Source of the DNA: Ignavibacterium sp.
Lineage (GTDB): Bacteria; Bacteroidota; Ignavibacteria; Ignavibacteriales; Ignavibacteriaceae
Direction of reading: 5' to 3'
DNA: 62,063 nucleotides
Assembly (NCBI GenBank): GCA_025056745.1
Contig: JANWVQ010000001.1
Coordinates: forward strand, 1-62,063
The notes beneath the pieces are model-generated. The model saw only the letters and a list, made by a program, of their open reading frames with translations. It did no database searches and was not told where the DNA came from. A program made the position numbers and the translations under genes. How positions within the stretch are numbered: the first letter of the stretch is position 1; each line of letters starts with the position of its first letter. Positions 1 through 9,676 of the stretch are shown in pieces.

Positions 1-1
1 A

Positions 2-370
2 ACAAAATCAGGTAAATATGCTTATAGATTAAAACAAATAGATAATGATGGTTCATTTGAATATTCAAAAATTGTTGAAGTAGATTTTGTAATGTTAGAT
101 AAATTCACACTTGAACAGAATTATCCAAATCCATTTAATCCTACTACAATTATAAGTTATCAGATACCAAAAAGCAGTAATGTAACTTTGAAGTTGTATG
201 ATATTCTTGGTAATGAAGTAGCTACATTAGTTAACGAATATAAAGAAGCAGGAAGGTATGAATATGAATTGAAAATAGGACAGAACATAAATCTTTCGTC
301 AGGAATATATTTTTATAAACTTCAGGCAGGAGAATTTTCTCAGATTAAAAAGATGATATTAGCAAAGTAA
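2..370 (+). CDS. 3' end of a T9SS-exported protein (type A C-terminal sorting domain)
   Basis: The frame is open from the window edge, so only the last 122 codons are present; the Met codon at 92 is internal. The first 30 residues (YRLKQIDNDGSFEYSK...) look like the end of the last beta-sandwich domain that usually precedes the sorting domain. From about residue 35 comes the sorting domain itself: LEQNYPNPFNPTT, then IPKSSNVTLKLYDILGNEV, then SGIYFYKLQAGEF and a basic end KKMILAK. In this family the domain directs a Sec-exported protein through the type IX secretion system and is then removed or used for surface attachment. The passenger domain lies outside the window, so its function cannot be told. 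A strong terminator follows. The NPFNP wording of the domain is typical of Ignavibacteria and relatives. Confidence 0.93.
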   Translation, partial: TKSGKYAYRLKQIDNDGSFEYSKIVEVDFVMLDKFTLEQNYPNPFNPTTIISYQIPKSSNVTLKLYDILGNEVATLVNEYKEAGRYEYELKIGQNINLSSGIYFYKLQAGEFSQIKKMILAK

Positions 371-398
371 AGAATAAAATTAAATTTCAAACTCAATA

Positions 399-433
399 TC
401 CCCCTTTGTTAAATACAGAGGGGGATTTTTTTT
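399..433 (+). terminator. Rho-independent terminator after the T9SS cargo gene
   Basis: A 7-bp perfect stem, TCCCCCT (399-405) with AGGGGGA (419-425), has a 13-nt loop and is followed at once by eight T (426-433). It lies 29 bases after the stop codon at 370 and separates this gene from the pst operon. Confidence 0.88.
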
Positions 434-486
434 GATTTATCTGTCATAATAATTAATTATTTAATAAAGTTGTAGAGACAATTGAG

Positions 487-514
487 TTAATAATTTGTTA
501 ATATGTTCTATAAT
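487..514 (+). promoter_or_regulatory. Candidate promoter of the pst operon
   Basis: A perfect TATAAT lies at 509-514 with a weak TTAATA at 487-492 upstream (16-nt spacer), about 60 bases before the pstS start. In 70 % A+T DNA such matches are common, so this is only a candidate. No complete Pho box is visible. Confidence 0.25.
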
Positions 515-573
515 GAAAGGAGAAGATTTTTTTTTAATTTAACACAATAAAAATTAAAGGAGAGAATAAATTT

Positions 574-1620
574 ATGAAGTCAATCTTCAAGATTAGCTTT
601 TTATTTATTATTATCACTTTATTTTTCTCTTGTGGCGGAGATTCAGAAAAACAAACAAATATTCAAGAAGATGTAAAAGCAGAAAATTTAGAATCTAATC
701 AAAAAGAAGAAAGCACATCGCTAAAAGTTGATGAAAATATTCCTCATTACACAAAAGTTTCTGGAATATCTGGTAATCTCTCAAGTATAGGCTCTGATAC
801 TATGAATAATTTATTAACTCTCTGGTTAGAGGGCTTCAAGAGATATTATCCTAATGTTAATATTCAAGTTGAAGGGAAAGGCTCAAGTACTGCTCCACCA
901 GCTTTAATTAGTGGCACAGCTCAGCTTGGGCCTATGTCTCGAGATATGAAAAAAGAAGAAATTGATGCTTTCGAAAAAAAATTCGGTTATAAACCAACAG
1001 AAATCAGGGTAGCTATTGACGCTCTCGCAGTTTATGTTAACAAAGATAATCCACTTAATGGTCTAACTCTTCCACAAGTTGATGCAATATTCTCGAAAAC
1101 TCGTAGAGGCGGTTATAAAACTGATATTTCGAAATGGGGAGATCTTGGTTTAACTGGAGATTGGGCAAATAGACCAATTAGTCTTTACGGCAGAAATTCA
1201 GCTTCCGGTACTTATGGATATTTCAAGGAACACGCATTATACAAAGGAGACTTTAAAGATAATGTTAAAGAACAACCCGGAAGTGCTTCAGTTGTTCAGG
1301 GAATAACAGAAGACAGATTTGGAATTGGTTATTCAGGTATTGGTTACAGAACTTCTGGAGTTAAAGCTTTACCTTTAGCATTAAGTGACAAAGATGAATT
1401 TCATCTACCTGACTATGAAAATTGCTTAAACAAAAAATATCCATTAGCAAGAACATTAAACATTTACATAAATAAAATTCCCAATAAACCCTTGGATCCA
1501 TTATTAAAAGAGTTCTTAAAATTTGTATTAAGTTATGAAGGACAAGAGATAGTTGTCAAAGATGGATATCTTCCTTTGACAAAAGAACTAGTTGATGCAG
1601 AACTTAAAAAGTTAGAGTAA
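574..1620 (+). CDS. pstS: Phosphate ABC transporter, phosphate-binding lipoprotein PstS
   Basis: A 348-aa periplasmic phosphate-binding protein, the capture component of the PstSCAB importer. A lipoprotein signal (basic start, hydrophobic 7-17, Cys20 in LFFSC) anchors it to a membrane. After a charged linker of about 50 residues, the PBP fold begins near residue 67 with [12 protein letters not shown]; the [14 protein letters not shown] segment and later SASGTYGYF resemble the PstS loops that hold phosphate through Ser/Thr hydroxyls. The start is set by a clear AGGAGA ribosome site 12 bases upstream. It is the first gene of pstS-pstC-pstA-pstB-phoU, all on the plus strand. By analogy the operon would be induced by phosphate starvation, but no operator is recognisable. 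Confidence 0.95.
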   Translation: MKSIFKISFLFIIITLFFSCGGDSEKQTNIQEDVKAENLESNQKEESTSLKVDENIPHYTKVSGISGNLSSIGSDTMNNLLTLWLEGFKRYYPNVNIQVEGKGSSTAPPALISGTAQLGPMSRDMKKEEIDAFEKKFGYKPTEIRVAIDALAVYVNKDNPLNGLTLPQVDAIFSKTRRGGYKTDISKWGDLGLTGDWANRPISLYGRNSASGTYGYFKEHALYKGDFKDNVKEQPGSASVVQGITEDRFGIGYSGIGYRTSGVKALPLALSDKDEFHLPDYENCLNKKYPLARTLNIYINKIPNKPLDPLLKEFLKFVLSYEGQEIVVKDGYLPLTKELVDAELKKLE

Positions 1621-1683
1621 ATGAATAATATTAGTTGAATCCCATTGAATGTCTATTAAGCAGTATAATAGTGTAATAGATAA

Positions 1684-3915
1684 ATGATGAATAAACATCA
1701 TAAAAAAGCTTTGTTCTATGACAAGGTTTCGAAATTTGTAATCTACTTTGGTGGAATTACGACAATTGTTTCTGTAATAGCAATTTTGTTTTTTATCCTA
1801 TCAGAAGCATTACCACTTTGGTATGGTGCTGACTATAATAAAAAATCTGACATTAATCTTAGTGAAAAAATCTCAAGAAAGCCAATCCTAATTGGTATTG
1901 ATGAATATAAAGAAATACTCTTTGCAATAACAGAAGAAGGAACGGTTGATTTTATAGATATCGTTAAAGATTCTATAATAAAGTCAATAAAAATCGATGA
2001 ACTTAAAGACAGTAAAATCACTTCAACCTCAAAGAGTATATTAAACAATTACATCGGTTTGGGGAATGATAAAGGGCAGATTTATTTATTTCAAATAAAT
2101 TTTAAATCAGAGTTCAGTAACGATGGTAAAAGAGAGATAATTCCTGATTTGAAATTTATAAATTTTGTTCAAATTGACTCTTCATTCACCCCAATAACAA
2201 AACTTACATTTCGAGTTAATGATAATAAAAATTATAAAGTAGTAGCTATCAACTCCAACAATGAAATATTTCTTTATTCTTTTACTAAAGACTTAAATGA
2301 TTATGAAAATCCTGTAGAAAATTTACATTTCAGCAGATTAGATAGATTAGTTAATTCAAAAGTAACAGCTTTAGAATTAGATAATTTTTGTGAAAAATTA
2401 ATGATAGGAACATTCGATGGTAATTTGATTTATATTTCTTTGAGAGATGATAATAATCCAGTTCTTATTCAAACAATAAAAGCATTTAAAGATGATAATA
2501 GTCCAATTACTTTATTAGGATTTATCTTAGGTGATCAATCAGTAATAGTTGGAAACGAAAGAGGAAAATTATCTTCCTATATGCGAATCTTGGACGATAA
2601 AACAGAATACGGTTGGAAATTAGTTAATCCACATATTTTTCAAAATCATAAAAACCGAGTTGAAAGTTTCTCTGCTTCATCTCGAAATAAAACTTTTATA
2701 ACAGGCGACAAATCAGGTATTACTTACTTGCATCATCTTACAAGCGAGAGAACATTATTGGAATTGATAGGAGATTCTTCGAGTATTAAAGATATAGCAT
2801 ACTCTCCAAAAGCTGATGGGGCAGCTGTTCTGTATGAAAACTCTAAAGTTGCAGTTTTTGATATTAATAATCCACATCCAGAGACAACTTTAAAGACACT
2901 TTTTGGAAAAGTATGGTATGAAGGTTACTCAAAACCTGAATTTGTTTGGCAATCTACTGGCGGGACTGATGACTTCGAACCAAAGTTTAGTTTGATTCCT
3001 TTAATATTAGGAACTCTTAAAGGAACGCTTTATGCAATGTTATTTGCCATTCCATTAGCTTTGATGGGTGCTCTTTATACCTCTCAGTTTTCTCATCCAA
3101 GTATTAAAAATTTTATAAAACCTACTGTTGAAATAATGGCAGCACTACCGAGCGTTGTAATAGGTTTTATTGCAGGATTATGGCTTGCACCATTATTAGA
3201 AAAAATTTTTGTTAGTGTTATGTTACTATTCATCATCGTTCCTTTGATGATAATATTGGGTTTGATCCTATGGAATAGAGTCCCATCTAAATTTACGAGC
3301 AGACTTAAATCAGGTTCGGAGTTATTGTTTATAGTTCCTTTAATTATAATCGGATTTTTTATTTCACAATGGTTAGGACCTATTGTAGAATTATATTTTC
3401 TCGGTGGCGATTATCGACTTTGGATTTCAGAAGTTTTCAATCAACAATATGATCAAAGAAATAGCATTGTAGTTGGTTTTGCGATGGGTTTTGCTGTTAT
3501 ACCTGTAATTTTCACAATTTGCGAGGATGCTCTTTCGAGCGTTCCATCAAGCTTAACATCTGCTTCTCTAGCTCTTGGAGCAACAAAATGGCAAACTGCT
3601 ACTCGAATTGTGTTGCCTACAGCTAGCCCAGGTATTTTCTCGGCAATTATGATCGGATTTGGAAGAGCTGTGGGTGAAACTATGATTGTTCTTATGGCTA
3701 CTGGTAATACTCCAATTTTGTCTTTCAGTCCATTTAATGGAATGAGGACTCTCTCTGCAAACATTGCTGTTGAAATTCCTGAAGCTCCTTATGGTGGAAC
3801 TTTATATAGAATTTTATTCCTTTCAGCAACGATCCTATTTATTTTTACTTTTATAATTAATACTGTAGCAGAAATAGTTAGACAACGTTTAAGAAAAAAA
3901 TATGCACAGTTGTAG
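1684..3915 (+). CDS. pstC: Phosphate ABC transporter permease PstC with large extracytoplasmic domain
   Basis: A 743-aa inner-membrane permease, more than twice the length of E. coli PstC (about 320 aa). After one membrane helix (about 17-42) there is a soluble insertion of about 390 residues with repeated beta-rich blocks (for example KLMIGTFDGNLIYISL, KTFITGDKSGITYL) that read like beta-propeller blades. The permease part starts near 435 (SLIPLILGTLKGTLYAML) and has at least six helices plus an extra hydrophobic pair near 510-565. The cytoplasmic loop that docks the ATPase is seen in SLTSASLALGATKWQTATRIVLP. Long PstC/PstA forms are also known in Gammaproteobacteria, so the domain is unusual but not unique. 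It lies 63 bases after pstS and 5 before pstA. Confidence 0.93.
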   Translation: MMNKHHKKALFYDKVSKFVIYFGGITTIVSVIAILFFILSEALPLWYGADYNKKSDINLSEKISRKPILIGIDEYKEILFAITEEGTVDFIDIVKDSIIKSIKIDELKDSKITSTSKSILNNYIGLGNDKGQIYLFQINFKSEFSNDGKREIIPDLKFINFVQIDSSFTPITKLTFRVNDNKNYKVVAINSNNEIFLYSFTKDLNDYENPVENLHFSRLDRLVNSKVTALELDNFCEKLMIGTFDGNLIYISLRDDNNPVLIQTIKAFKDDNSPITLLGFILGDQSVIVGNERGKLSSYMRILDDKTEYGWKLVNPHIFQNHKNRVESFSASSRNKTFITGDKSGITYLHHLTSERTLLELIGDSSSIKDIAYSPKADGAAVLYENSKVAVFDINNPHPETTLKTLFGKVWYEGYSKPEFVWQSTGGTDDFEPKFSLIPLILGTLKGTLYAMLFAIPLALMGALYTSQFSHPSIKNFIKPTVEIMAALPSVVIGFIAGLWLAPLLEKIFVSVMLLFIIVPLMIILGLILWNRVPSKFTSRLKSGSELLFIVPLIIIGFFISQWLGPIVELYFLGGDYRLWISEVFNQQYDQRNSIVVGFAMGFAVIPVIFTICEDALSSVPSSLTSASLALGATKWQTATRIVLPTASPGIFSAIMIGFGRAVGETMIVLMATGNTPILSFSPFNGMRTLSANIAVEIPEAPYGGTLYRILFLSATILFIFTFIINTVAEIVRQRLRKKYAQL

Positions 3916-3920
3916 TAATT

Positions 3921-5561
3921 ATGAAGAATAAACGATATTCATCTGGCGATATTTTTATATGGTTTACTGGGATGGGCTTGGCAATTAGTCTAATAATGAT
4001 CTCTGGGCTGTTACTGTTGATTGTTCTTAATGGTAAAAATTATTTCTGGGCAGCTGATTTAAAGGAAATTAAACTAACTGATGGAAAATTAGTTTTAGGT
4101 GAAGTAATAAAAGAAGAATTAATTCCTAATTTTAATTTACCTGATTCATTAAAAAATAAAGGCCTCAAAAGAATTCAATTAAAAATTGGAAACAGAGATT
4201 TATATGGTTTTGACTTTCAATGGATTGATGAAAGAAGAATTCTTTCGGTTAATTATCCCCTCGATGCTGTATCAATTGAGAGATTTGAATTCGGCAATTT
4301 CTACGGCTTTATAAAGGAATTAATAATAAAAGAAACTGTTTATAAATCAAGCTCTCCAAATTTTTATGCTACTTTGAATGAAAATCTAAATTTGGTATCA
4401 AACTTAAGAGAAAGAATTAAAAAAATTGAGAAGTCAGAAATAGGTAAAATAAACTACAACATTGAAAAGCTTAGACTTGAAATTAAAAAAATTGAATATC
4501 ACCAAAAGAATAAATCGATTGCTGAAAAGAAAATTGCTGATATAAAAAAAGAAATTGAAAAAGAAAATTTGAATTATGAGAGGCTAAAACGAAGCGTTGA
4601 TTCCCTAAGAGAAAAAGCTTCAATGTATTCAATTTATTGTGAAGATATAAATGGCAGACCCAAATCTATTGCTTTAATGGACGTAGTTAAATACTACAGA
4701 CCTAATCAAATGTCCTATAGTGATAAACTCACTTATATGTTTTCAAAAATATTCGAATTTATTTTTGATGAACCACGAGAGTCCAACACAGAAGGAGGTG
4801 TTTTCCCTGCAATATTCGGAACAGTTATGATGGTTTTAATTATGAGTTTATTTACTGTCCCCTTAGGCGTTTTAGCAGCTCTTTATTTAAGAGAATATGC
4901 AAAGCAAGGAACTCTTGTTCGTTTAGTGAGAATTGCAGTCAATAATCTTGCAGGAGTACCTTCAATTGTCTTTGGTGTATTTGGACTTGGATTTTTTATT
5001 TACTTTGTTGGTGGGACAATTGATCAAATTTTTTATCCAGAAAGATTACCAACTCCAACTTGGGGTACTGGAGGAATTCTCTGGGCTTCCTTAACTCTTT
5101 CTCTGTTAACAATGCCTGTGGTTATTGTCGCTACTGAAGAAGCTCTGACACAAATACCTCGAGGAATGAGAGAAGCTGCACTTGCTCTAGGTGCTACTAA
5201 ATGGCAAGTTACAAGTAGGATAATTATTCCGGCAGCTATGCCAGGAATTTTGACAGGATTGATTTTAGCTATGGCGAGAGCAGCAGGTGAAGTTGCTCCT
5301 TTGATGATTACCGGAGTTGTTAAGCTTGCCCCAACTCTTCCTTTTGATTCTTATTTCCCTTTTATTCATTTAGACAGAAAATTTATGCACCTTGGTTTTC
5401 ATATTTATGACGTTGGTTTTCAATCACCAAATATTGAAGCAGCTCTGCCAATGGTCTTTACTACTACTCTTTTACTTATTTTGATAGTGGTGTTATTAAA
5501 TATAACTGCAATGATTATTAGAGCAAGATTAAGAAAGAAATATAAAACATCAGCATTTTAG
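3921..5561 (+). CDS. pstA: Phosphate ABC transporter permease PstA with periplasmic coiled-coil insertion
   Basis: A 546-aa second permease subunit. A first membrane helix (about 12-36) is followed by a soluble region of some 250 residues whose middle (about 155-230) is rich in E/K/I/L heptads (ERIKKIEKSEIGKINYNIEK...), a predicted antiparallel coiled coil. The permease core from about residue 290 has six helices; its ATPase-docking loop reads MREAALALGATKWQVTSRII. E. coli PstA lacks the insertion (about 296 aa). The enlarged domains of PstC and PstA probably face each other outside the membrane. That they contact PstS or sense something is inference. It starts 5 bases after pstC, so translation is likely coupled. 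Confidence 0.93.
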   Translation: MKNKRYSSGDIFIWFTGMGLAISLIMISGLLLLIVLNGKNYFWAADLKEIKLTDGKLVLGEVIKEELIPNFNLPDSLKNKGLKRIQLKIGNRDLYGFDFQWIDERRILSVNYPLDAVSIERFEFGNFYGFIKELIIKETVYKSSSPNFYATLNENLNLVSNLRERIKKIEKSEIGKINYNIEKLRLEIKKIEYHQKNKSIAEKKIADIKKEIEKENLNYERLKRSVDSLREKASMYSIYCEDINGRPKSIALMDVVKYYRPNQMSYSDKLTYMFSKIFEFIFDEPRESNTEGGVFPAIFGTVMMVLIMSLFTVPLGVLAALYLREYAKQGTLVRLVRIAVNNLAGVPSIVFGVFGLGFFIYFVGGTIDQIFYPERLPTPTWGTGGILWASLTLSLLTMPVVIVATEEALTQIPRGMREAALALGATKWQVTSRIIIPAAMPGILTGLILAMARAAGEVAPLMITGVVKLAPTLPFDSYFPFIHLDRKFMHLGFHIYDVGFQSPNIEAALPMVFTTTLLLILIVVLLNITAMIIRARLRKKYKTSAF

Positions 5562-5573
5562 TTTGGAGTTAAA

Positions 5574-6392
5574 ATGGAATTGGTAAATAAAGAAATTCTG
5601 GACAAACAAAATCAAAACGGTGATAAAAAATCGAAACTTAAAATAGAAGTAAAAAACCTGAATTTCTATTATGGCAGTACTTTGGCATTAGAACAAATAT
5701 CAATGAATATACCTACCAATCAAGTTACAGCTCTTATAGGTCCATCTGGTTGTGGAAAATCAACATTTTTAAGAACTCTAAATCGAATGAATGATTTAAT
5801 TGATGACGTTCGAGTTGAAGGAGAAATTAAAATAGATGGTCAAGACATTTACAAATCAGGAATTGATGTTGTTGAATTAAGAAAAAAAGTTGGAATGATA
5901 TTTCAAAAATCAAATCCATTTCCAAAATCAATATATGAAAATGTAGCTTTTGGTTTAAGAATTGGCGGAATGGGGAAAAAATCCAAATCACAAATTGATG
6001 AAATTGTTGAACAAAGCCTCAAACAAGCTGCTCTCTGGGATGAAGTAAAAGATAGATTAGATGAATCTGCTTTGGGATTATCTGGCGGCCAACAACAAAG
6101 ACTGTGTATCGCAAGAGCATTAGCAATTAAACCAGAAATTCTGCTAATGGATGAACCTGCAAGTGCATTGGATCCAATCTCAACAGCAAAAATAGAAGAA
6201 CTAATTCACGAACTTAGAAAACAATATACCATAGTTATTGTAACTCACAATCTTCAGCAAGCTGCTCGTGTCAGTAACTATACAGCTTTCTTTTATCTTG
6301 GTCGTTTAATTGAATTTGATAAAACTTCAAAAATTTTCACAAACCCTTCAAATAAACAAACAGAAGATTATATTACAGGTAGATTTGGATAA
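5574..6392 (+). CDS. pstB: Phosphate ABC transporter ATP-binding protein PstB
   Basis: A 272-aa ATPase that powers phosphate import. Visible motifs are Walker [10 protein letters not shown] (56-64), the Q-loop region [13 protein letters not shown] typical of PstB, the signature [16 protein letters not shown], Walker [14 protein letters not shown] and the switch His in VTHNLQQA. The length is slightly above the usual 250-260 because of a charged N-terminal extension of about 20 residues. It lies 12 bases after pstA and 19 before phoU. Confidence 0.97.
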   Translation: MELVNKEILDKQNQNGDKKSKLKIEVKNLNFYYGSTLALEQISMNIPTNQVTALIGPSGCGKSTFLRTLNRMNDLIDDVRVEGEIKIDGQDIYKSGIDVVELRKKVGMIFQKSNPFPKSIYENVAFGLRIGGMGKKSKSQIDEIVEQSLKQAALWDEVKDRLDESALGLSGGQQQRLCIARALAIKPEILLMDEPASALDPISTAKIEELIHELRKQYTIVIVTHNLQQAARVSNYTAFFYLGRLIEFDKTSKIFTNPSNKQTEDYITGRFG

Positions 6393-6411
6393 TATTTTTT
6401 AAGGAGATAAA

Positions 6412-7101
6412 ATGGAAAGATTATTAGATGAACATCTAGAAAAACTAAAAACACGTGTAATCAAAATGTGCAGTCTTGTTGATGAACAAGTGCAATTGGC
6501 TTGTAAAGCAATTGAAGAAGATAATTTAGAATTAGCAAAATATGTAATCGAACAAGATAAAAAAGTAGATAAGTTTGATTTGAAGATCGATAAAATTTGT
6601 CAGAAAATTTTCGCATTAACCCAACCTGTTGCGATGGATTTAAGATTAATAATGTCTTCGATGACATTAAATACTGATTTGGAAAGAATTGGAGACATTG
6701 CAGTTAACATTGCTGAAAATCTTTTATTGATTCAGAAAAAACCAGATTTTTACTACCAAACAAAACTTCCTGAAATGTTTGAAAAAACAAAGCTAATGCT
6801 GAAGAATGCTATTGATGCTTACATAAATGCTAATCCAGAATTAGCCAAGACGGTTATTTTCGATGACAAGGAAGTTGATAAAATAAACTCAGAAAATCAT
6901 TCAATACTAAAGGGAATAATGAAGCAAAGCCCGAATAATATTGAAGGTGGAGTTGCTTTGTTGGTAATATCAAGAGAATTGGAGCGAATTGCTGATCACT
7001 CAACAAACATAGCAGAGGATGTTTTCTTTATTTATGAAGCTCAAATGATTAAACATAAATATGAAAAATTTTTCTTCGAAGATACTTCAGATGAGGATTA
7101 A
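6412..7101 (+). CDS. phoU: Phosphate signalling and transport regulator PhoU
   Basis: A 229-aa all-helical protein with two tandem PhoU repeats. Each carries the metal-site pattern of the family: LNTDLERIGDIAVNIAE near 85-105 and SRELERIADHSTNIAED near 190-210. In known systems PhoU restrains PstSCAB and conveys phosphate sufficiency to a PhoR-type kinase; no phoR/phoB pair is present in this window. A good AAGGAG site precedes the ATG. The stop codon overlaps the last bases of the convergent TetR gene, so the two transcripts collide. Confidence 0.95.
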   Translation: MERLLDEHLEKLKTRVIKMCSLVDEQVQLACKAIEEDNLELAKYVIEQDKKVDKFDLKIDKICQKIFALTQPVAMDLRLIMSSMTLNTDLERIGDIAVNIAENLLLIQKKPDFYYQTKLPEMFEKTKLMLKNAIDAYINANPELAKTVIFDDKEVDKINSENHSILKGIMKQSPNNIEGGVALLVISRELERIADHSTNIAEDVFFIYEAQMIKHKYEKFFFEDTSDED

Positions 7102-7670
7102 TTTATAAATATTTTTATAAATGATCTTAATCTTTCATCGTTGAATAGTTTTCTATTTTGATGAGAAAATTTATTATTAATAAAAGCTAACATCCAACTT
7201 AAAGTTACAATTTCGCGCGGAATATTTTCATCAAATTTTTCGATTTGCTCTCGATTAATAAAGCTTATTACCAACCTTAAAATTTCAACTTCATTTTCAA
7301 TTAGTTTATTGACCAGATCTGATTCTTTATCAATTAAATCTGAGGATATTTTTTTAAGTAACAAATTGACAATCATTTTATTTTCTGATAGAATATTCTC
7401 TTTGTATTGGAAGTATCTGAAAAATCTTTCAAATATCTCAACAGATTCATTATTAAAAATTGATTTTATCTTTTCCAATAATTCATTTGATTCCCACTCG
7501 ATCACTTCATAAAACAATTCATCTTTTGACTTGAAGTAATGATAAATAGTAGCTTTTCCAATTCGGATATCACGAGCGACTTCTTCGAGAGTGGTTTTAT
7601 TATATCCTAATTTTGAAAATCTTTTAGAGGCTGCTTTCAGTAGCTGAATTTTTCTTTCGTTGTTTTTCAT
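7098..7670 (-). CDS. TetR/AcrR family transcriptional regulator
   Basis: About 190 aa. The N-terminal helix-turn-helix is typical: AASKRFSKLGYNKTTLEEVA, then IGKATIYHYFKSKDELFYEV. The C-terminal ligand/dimer part is helical and not recognisable. I chose the ATG at 7670; a TTG at 7679 in the same frame would add three residues, and neither has a convincing ribosome site. The gene is convergent with phoU, overlapping by 4 bases, and divergent from kdsA across 183 bases. Its target is unknown; the shared upstream region holds two short inverted repeats that might be its operator. Confidence 0.88.
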   Translation of the reverse strand: MKNNERKIQLLKAASKRFSKLGYNKTTLEEVARDIRIGKATIYHYFKSKDELFYEVIEWESNELLEKIKSIFNNESVEIFERFFRYFQYKENILSENKMIVNLLLKKISSDLIDKESDLVNKLIENEVEILRLVISFINREQIEKFDENIPREIVTLSWMLAFINNKFSHQNRKLFNDERLRSFIKIFIN

Positions 7671-7701
7671 TGTTATCAATATTGAAAAATTTTATTTACT
7701 T

Positions 7702-7779
7702 TTTAGGTAGAGCATTATTAAAGGCCTAAATTCAAATCGCGAAATAATTTTGATATTAAAATTAATTATGTTAAAACAT
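7702..7779. promoter_or_regulatory. Possible operator repeats between the TetR gene and kdsA
   Basis: Two small dyads sit in the divergent intergenic region: TTTAGG (7702-7707) with CCTAAA (7725-7730), and ATGTT-AA-AACAT (7768-7779). TetR-family genes often bind such sites in their own upstream region, but in A+T-rich DNA short dyads also arise by chance. Confidence 0.2.
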
Positions 7780-7853
7780 ATTTCACAGCAATTTGTAATA
7801 CTTCTTAAACAGTCAAAAAATTTTTATCTTTCACAAGAGTATTAAAAATTCTT

Positions 7854-8669
7854 ATGGTAGAATTAAGAAATATTAAAATTGGAGATAATAATCCTTTTGT
7901 ATTAATCGCAGGACCCTGTGTTGTTGAGTCTGAAGAAATTATATATCAAACAGCAGAAGAAATAAAAGAAATCACCTCGAGATTGGGGATTCCTTTTATA
8001 TTTAAGTCAAGTTTTAAGAAAGCAAACAGAACAAGTATAAAATCTTTCACTGGACTTGGTGATGAACAAGCGATAAGACTTTTGAGCAAGCTACGAAGTG
8101 ATTTAGATTTGCCAGTATTAACTGATGTTCATAAAGAAACTGATATTGATTTAGTAAAAGATTCTGTTGATCTTATTCAAATTCCAGCTTTTCTTTGCAG
8201 ACAGACAGACTTACTTTTGGCAGCAGGGAAGTCCGGCTTAATTGTTAATATAAAAAAAGGACAATTTCTCGCTCCAGAAGATATGAAACACGCAGCTGAA
8301 AAAGTTGCCTCCACAGGAAATCAAAAAATACTTTTAACAGAGAGAGGAACAACTTTTGGTTATCATAATTTAGTTGTTGATATGAGATCGTTAGTAATTA
8401 TGCGAGAATTTGGATATCCAGTTGTTATGGATGCAACTCACTCTGTTCAATTACCAAGTAAAGATAATAAAAGTGGAGGAGAACCTAGATTTATCAAACC
8501 ACTGGCAAAAGCCGCTGCAGCGGTTGGAATTGATGCTCTTTTTTTAGAAGTTCATCCAAATCCATCTGAAGCATTAAGTGATGCAGATAGTCAATTACCA
8601 CTTAAAGAATTAGAGTCTCTTCTTATTGAAATCAAGAAAATTGATTCATTTGTAAAATCATTAGCTTAA
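7854..8669 (+). CDS. kdsA: 3-deoxy-8-phosphooctulonate synthase KdsA
   Basis: A 271-aa cytosolic enzyme that condenses phosphoenolpyruvate with arabinose-5-phosphate to give Kdo-8-phosphate, for the inner core of LPS. Family motifs are visible: LIAGPCVVES near the start, FKSSFKKANRTS, DVHKETD, IQIPAFLCRQTDLL, LTERGTTFGY, VMDATHSVQLP and a C-terminal LFLEVHPNP. The N-terminal Cys in AGPCVVE and the later His/Glu/Asp resemble the metal ligands of the metal-dependent class, which I infer but cannot prove. It is followed 5 bases later by kdsD, which makes its substrate, and then by lpt genes, giving a coherent LPS operon. Confidence 0.97.
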   Translation: MVELRNIKIGDNNPFVLIAGPCVVESEEIIYQTAEEIKEITSRLGIPFIFKSSFKKANRTSIKSFTGLGDEQAIRLLSKLRSDLDLPVLTDVHKETDIDLVKDSVDLIQIPAFLCRQTDLLLAAGKSGLIVNIKKGQFLAPEDMKHAAEKVASTGNQKILLTERGTTFGYHNLVVDMRSLVIMREFGYPVVMDATHSVQLPSKDNKSGGEPRFIKPLAKAAAAVGIDALFLEVHPNPSEALSDADSQLPLKELESLLIEIKKIDSFVKSLA

Positions 8670-8674
8670 AATCA

Positions 8675-9676
8675 ATGAATAATCATACTGAAATAATTCT
8701 CACTAAAGAAGAAATTATTCAAAAAGCTAAAAAAGTATTATCAATTGAGGGCGAGGCAGTATTAAATCTAATTGATAAAATTGATGAAGAATTTGTCAAA
8801 GCTGTTGAAATAATCTTTAAATCTAAAGGAAGAGTTGTACTAACAGGTTTGGGCAAGAGTGGTTTAATCGCAAGGAAAATAGTTGCAACAATGAATTCAA
8901 CAGGCACCCCCGCTATCTTTTTACATCCAACAGATGCTTTGCACGGTGATCTTGGTATGGTTCGTAATGAAGATGTTGCAATTGTGATTTCTAAAAGTGG
9001 TGCTAATGAAGAAATATTGAATTTAATACCAATGTTTAAAAGAATTGGCGTTCCAATTATTGCAATGACGTCAAATAAAAATTCAAAATTGGCTCAACAG
9101 TCGGATGTATTCTTAAGTATTTATGTTAAAGAAGAAGCTTGTCCTTATGATCTTGCCCCAACAGCATCAACTACTGTCACTTTAGCTTTAGGAGATGCTT
9201 TATCAGTTACTTTGTTGCATCTTAGAAATTTTACAGAAGAAGATTTTGCTTTCTTACATCCAGCTGGAAGTTTAGGAAAGCGCCTTTCTCTAAAAATTAA
9301 AGAGATAATGATTACTGGTGAAAGAATTCCAATTGTCAATGAAAATGATATGATGACAAAAGTTATTTATGAGATTTCAAGTAAAAGGTTAGGAACTACT
9401 TGTGTTGTAAATAGTCAAGGTATTTTAGTTGGAATTATAACTGATGGAGATTTAAGAAGGCTTTTAGAAAAAACTCTCGATATAAAAAATCTTACTGCTG
9501 CGGATGTAATGACAAAAAATCCTAAAGTTATCAAAGCTGATACTTTGGCATCATTTGCACTTCAGATAATGGAGAATTATAAAATTACTTCTCTAATTAT
9601 AACTGATGATGCACATAAACCTATTGGTATAATTCATATGCACGATTTAATTAACCTCGGACTTCAATCTAGATGA
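8675..9676 (+). CDS. kdsD: Arabinose-5-phosphate isomerase KdsD (KpsF/GutQ family)
   Basis: A 333-aa protein that converts ribulose-5-phosphate to arabinose-5-phosphate, the substrate of KdsA next door. The SIS sugar-isomerase domain spans about 35-185 (VVLTGLGKSGLIARKIVATM, HPTDALHGDLGMV, VISKSGANEEIL, APTASTTVTLALGDAL). Two CBS domains follow (about 210-265 and 278-333; DVMTKNPKVI). This is the usual layout of the family. The stop overlaps the lptC start by 4 bases (ATGA). Confidence 0.95.
   Translation: MNNHTEIILTKEEIIQKAKKVLSIEGEAVLNLIDKIDEEFVKAVEIIFKSKGRVVLTGLGKSGLIARKIVATMNSTGTPAIFLHPTDALHGDLGMVRNEDVAIVISKSGANEEILNLIPMFKRIGVPIIAMTSNKNSKLAQQSDVFLSIYVKEEACPYDLAPTASTTVTLALGDALSVTLLHLRNFTEEDFAFLHPAGSLGKRLSLKIKEIMITGERIPIVNENDMMTKVIYEISSKRLGTTCVVNSQGILVGIITDGDLRRLLEKTLDIKNLTAADVMTKNPKVIKADTLASFALQIMENYKITSLIITDDAHKPIGIIHMHDLINLGLQSR

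Noticed and set aside
441-447. CTGTCAT upstream of pstS resembling half of an E. coli Pho box
   Set aside because: The second half-site expected four bases on is ATTAATT and does not match; a single heptamer proves nothing.
3453-3764. Long antisense open frame inside pstC, and similar ones inside kdsD, accD, hpnE and sprA
   Set aside because: They are mirror frames of strongly conserved genes, without ribosome sites or family motifs.
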